The notes under the pieces were generated by a model. It did no database searches, was not told the DNA's origin, and saw only the letters and a list, made by a program, of their open reading frames with translations. Made by a program: the position numbers and the translations under genes. Of a stretch of 64,000 nucleotides of DNA, positions 62,600 through 64,000 are shown piece by piece. The stretch comes from Nostoc sp. XA010 (GTDB lineage: Bacteria; Cyanobacteriota; Cyanobacteriia; Cyanobacteriales; Nostocaceae), in assembly GCF_020829625.1 (NCBI RefSeq), contig NZ_JAIVFX010000029.1, forward strand, positions 16,597 to 80,596, written 5' to 3'. Positions within the stretch are counted from its first letter, which is position 1; every line of letters starts with the position of its first letter.

Positions 62600-63868
62600 A
62601 TGGATTTCTATTTGGGTATCGACTTTGGCACCTCTGGCGCACGCGGTATGGTGGTTGATCAGGAAGCTAGCATCCAGGCACAGGTGCGATATCCCTTCCA
62701 GGACTCACCAGCCGCCGTTACGCCCAAAATTTGGCAGGAGGCTTTGTTTGTGCTGGTGGAACAAATACCTGATCAATTGCGGCGAGAAATTAAAGCGATC
62801 GCAATTAATGGTACTTCTTCCACCGTCTTGCTGGTCGATGCTGCTGGCAATCCAACAGATGCACCATTGCTGTACAACGATGCGCGGGGATCATTGGTGC
62901 TAGAGCATTTGAGGAGTATAGCACCCCCCAATCATACCGTGTTGAGTGCCACCTCCAGCCTGGCGAAACTTTTGTGGATGAGGCAACAACCCTCTTTTAG
63001 TGAAGCTAGATATTTCCTGCATCAAGCAGATTGGCTAGCGTTTCTCCTACATGGACAGTTGGGGATTAGCGATTACCATAATGCTTTAAAGCTGGGTTAT
63101 GACGTGGAAGAGTTGAAATACCCAGAATGGCTAGAAAAGTTGCAAATACCGATTCAGCTACCCAAAGTTTTAACTCCTGGGACTCCCATTGCCCAATTGC
63201 GTCCTGAAATTGCGGATAAGTTCGGTTTCCGCCGTGATTGTTTTGTGTGTGCAGGTACAACTGATAGTATTGCTGCTTTTCTTGCCAGTGGGGCAAAATT
63301 ACCTGGTGAAGCCGTGACTTCCCTTGGTTCAACGTTGGTACTAAAGTTGTTAAGTCGTACCCGTGTAGAAGATGCCAGATATGGAATTTACAGCCACCGA
63401 TTGGGTGATTTGTGGCTGACTGGTGGTGCTTCTAATACTGGAGGTGCAGTACTAAAGCAATTTTTCACCAACGCTGAGTTAGAAAGCCTTAGCCTGGAGA
63501 TTGATGCATCAAAAGCCAGCGAGTTAGATTATTATCCGTTGTTGAAGGTAGGCGATCGCTTTCCGATTAATGATCCGAATCTACCGCCACGTTTGTCACC
63601 ACGCCCAGATAACCCAGTGGAATTTTTGCATGGGTTGTTAGAAAGCATTGCCCGCATAGAAGCGCGAGGGTATGAATTATTACAGCAAATGGGCGCAGAT
63701 AAATTGAGCAGTGTTTATACTGCTGGCGGTGGCGCGGCGAATGAAGCTTGGGGTGCGATTAGGGCGCGTCATTTGCAGGTTCCTGTAGTAGCGTCAGTGT
63801 ACACAGAAGCAGCTTATGGAACGGCGCTGTTGGCTATGGGAGGCGGAATTAAGGGTGAACAAGATTGA
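62600..63868 (+). CDS. FGGY-family carbohydrate kinase, C-terminus fused to an IS end
   Basis: A 422-residue FGGY kinase. The first phosphate-binding loop is LGIDFGTSGARGMVVD; the sugar-binding region shows APLLYNDARG; the second half has AGTTDSIAAFLASGA, TSLGSTLVLKLLSRTR and YTAGGGAANEAWGAIRARHL (adenosine motif). Family members phosphorylate ribulose, xylulose or related sugars; a cyanobacterial D-ribulose kinase group has this length. The last codons GAT TGA are part of the right end of an IS605-type element, so the natural C-terminus (a few residues) has been replaced, though the fold appears complete. Confidence 0.9.
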   Translation: MDFYLGIDFGTSGARGMVVDQEASIQAQVRYPFQDSPAAVTPKIWQEALFVLVEQIPDQLRREIKAIAINGTSSTVLLVDAAGNPTDAPLLYNDARGSLVLEHLRSIAPPNHTVLSATSSLAKLLWMRQQPSFSEARYFLHQADWLAFLLHGQLGISDYHNALKLGYDVEELKYPEWLEKLQIPIQLPKVLTPGTPIAQLRPEIADKFGFRRDCFVCAGTTDSIAAFLASGAKLPGEAVTSLGSTLVLKLLSRTRVEDARYGIYSHRLGDLWLTGGASNTGGAVLKQFFTNAELESLSLEIDASKASELDYYPLLKVGDRFPINDPNLPPRLSPRPDNPVEFLHGLLESIARIEARGYELLQQMGADKLSSVYTAGGGAANEAWGAIRARHLQVPVVASVYTEAAYGTALLAMGGGIKGEQD

Positions 63869-64000
63869 CATACTCCCCCGTTTATAAAACGGGGGATTCT
63901 GAGGTCAAACAGCAATTGCAGGCACTGCCCGACTTACATCACCTAACTCAACAGTCGATGCCCCAACTGCTTGAATATTTCGCGCTGCGTTGTCATCACG
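63865..64000 (-). mobile_element. Right end of an IS200/IS605-family element
   Basis: The plus sequence TTGACATACTCCCCC opens the end; CCCCCGTTT (63875-63883) and AAACGGGGG (63887-63895) form a 9-bp stem with a 3-base loop. Read on the minus strand the element ends ...GTATGTCAA, i.e. TCAA, the right-end cleavage tetranucleotide known for IS608-type elements. The stem and its 3' flank, next to the end of a tnpB frame, are where TnpB guide RNA (omegaRNA) ends. The left end lies beyond the window. Confidence 0.88.
63905..64000 (-). CDS. tnpB: TnpB-type RNA-guided nuclease, C-terminal part (runs off window)
   Basis: The minus frame from 64000 to a TGA at 63905 encodes RDDNAARNIQAVGASTVELG then DVSRAVPAIAV. 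DDNAARNI matches the last RuvC-like motif (DxNAAxNI) of TnpB/OrfB proteins from IS200/IS605 and IS607 elements, which contains a catalytic aspartate. Only 31 residues are inside the window. TnpB is an RNA-guided DNA endonuclease whose guide comes from the element's right end, here the hairpin just downstream and the flanking kinase sequence. Confidence 0.9.
   Translation of the reverse strand, partial: RDDNAARNIQAVGASTVELGDVSRAVPAIAV

Overview
This window reads as chromosomal DNA of a filamentous, heterocyst-type cyanobacterium of the Nostoc group. The evidence is frequent GCGATCGC (HIP1) sites, many GGGGCAG-type and ATGACTA-type intergenic tandem repeats, palindromic dispersed repeats, a photosystem I subunit gene (psaM), a probable bilin-binding sensor kinase, and many STAND NTPase and WD40 genes. 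No tRNA, rRNA or CRISPR array was seen. The window opens inside a sensor-kinase-type gene and closes inside an IS200/IS605 element.

Layout. Positions 1-8.4 kb carry mostly housekeeping genes: a truncated sensor, a MOSC protein, signal peptidase I, dihydroorotase, tsaE-yvcK, and ruvC. Positions 9.4-19.4 kb are accessory and signalling: a NACHT NTPase, a stand-alone CheB with a C-terminal metal-binding tail, a 21-bp tandem array, a 1410-residue CheB-CheR-PAS-histidine kinase-receiver protein flanked by inverted repeats of about 100 bp, and a receiver protein. Positions 19.7-29.9 kb are a sugar-uptake locus: a 3'-truncated LacI-type regulator, gluconokinase, a DUF1815-like gene, a ribose/fructose-type ABC transporter, a sugar-porter MFS permease and an SLH-OprB porin. 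Gene content and order resemble the frtRABC-glcP-oprB loci known from heterotrophic and symbiotic Nostoc/Anabaena. Positions 30-39.2 kb mix a NADAR protein, a cyanobacteriochrome-like kinase, a TIR-like protein preceded by two structured noncoding elements, a PhnD-like binding protein, and decayed genes (a DUF3365 sensor, a Ser/Thr kinase, an NB-ARC protein with a nonsense codon). Positions 39.8-43.2 kb hold mltA, a DUF5895-like gene and a frameshifted HAD dehalogenase.

Positions 43.5-48.3 kb are a four-gene, same-strand cluster: a ThDP enzyme, a KAS III-like acyltransferase lacking the usual histidine, an SGNH hydrolase with a PEP-CTERM-like tail, and a methyltransferase-like protein. It looks like a small biosynthetic operon. 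Positions 48.4-53.1 kb hold an NB-ARC protein with 14 WD40 repeats, two ribbon-helix-helix paralogues and gene scraps. Positions 53.8-62.4 kb return to conserved cyanobacterial genes: an FA-hydroxylase-type protein, a flavin reductase, a DRTGG phosphotransacetylase-like protein, a DprA/SLOG-like protein, MAPEG, YajQ, GST, a TPR protein and psaM. The final FGGY kinase ends exactly at the right end of an IS605-type element whose terminal bases supply its stop codon.

Functionally, the sugar locus would bring sugars through OprB into the periplasm, across the membrane by the ABC system and MFS permease, and on to phosphorylation. The STAND, TIR-like, NADAR and RHH genes scattered between 9 and 53 kb are families often linked to stress or phage defence, but nothing here proves that role. 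Several genes too short for routine ORF calling were found by eye: psaM, an RHH paralogue, a 32-residue membrane peptide, a 56-residue protein, and several remnants.
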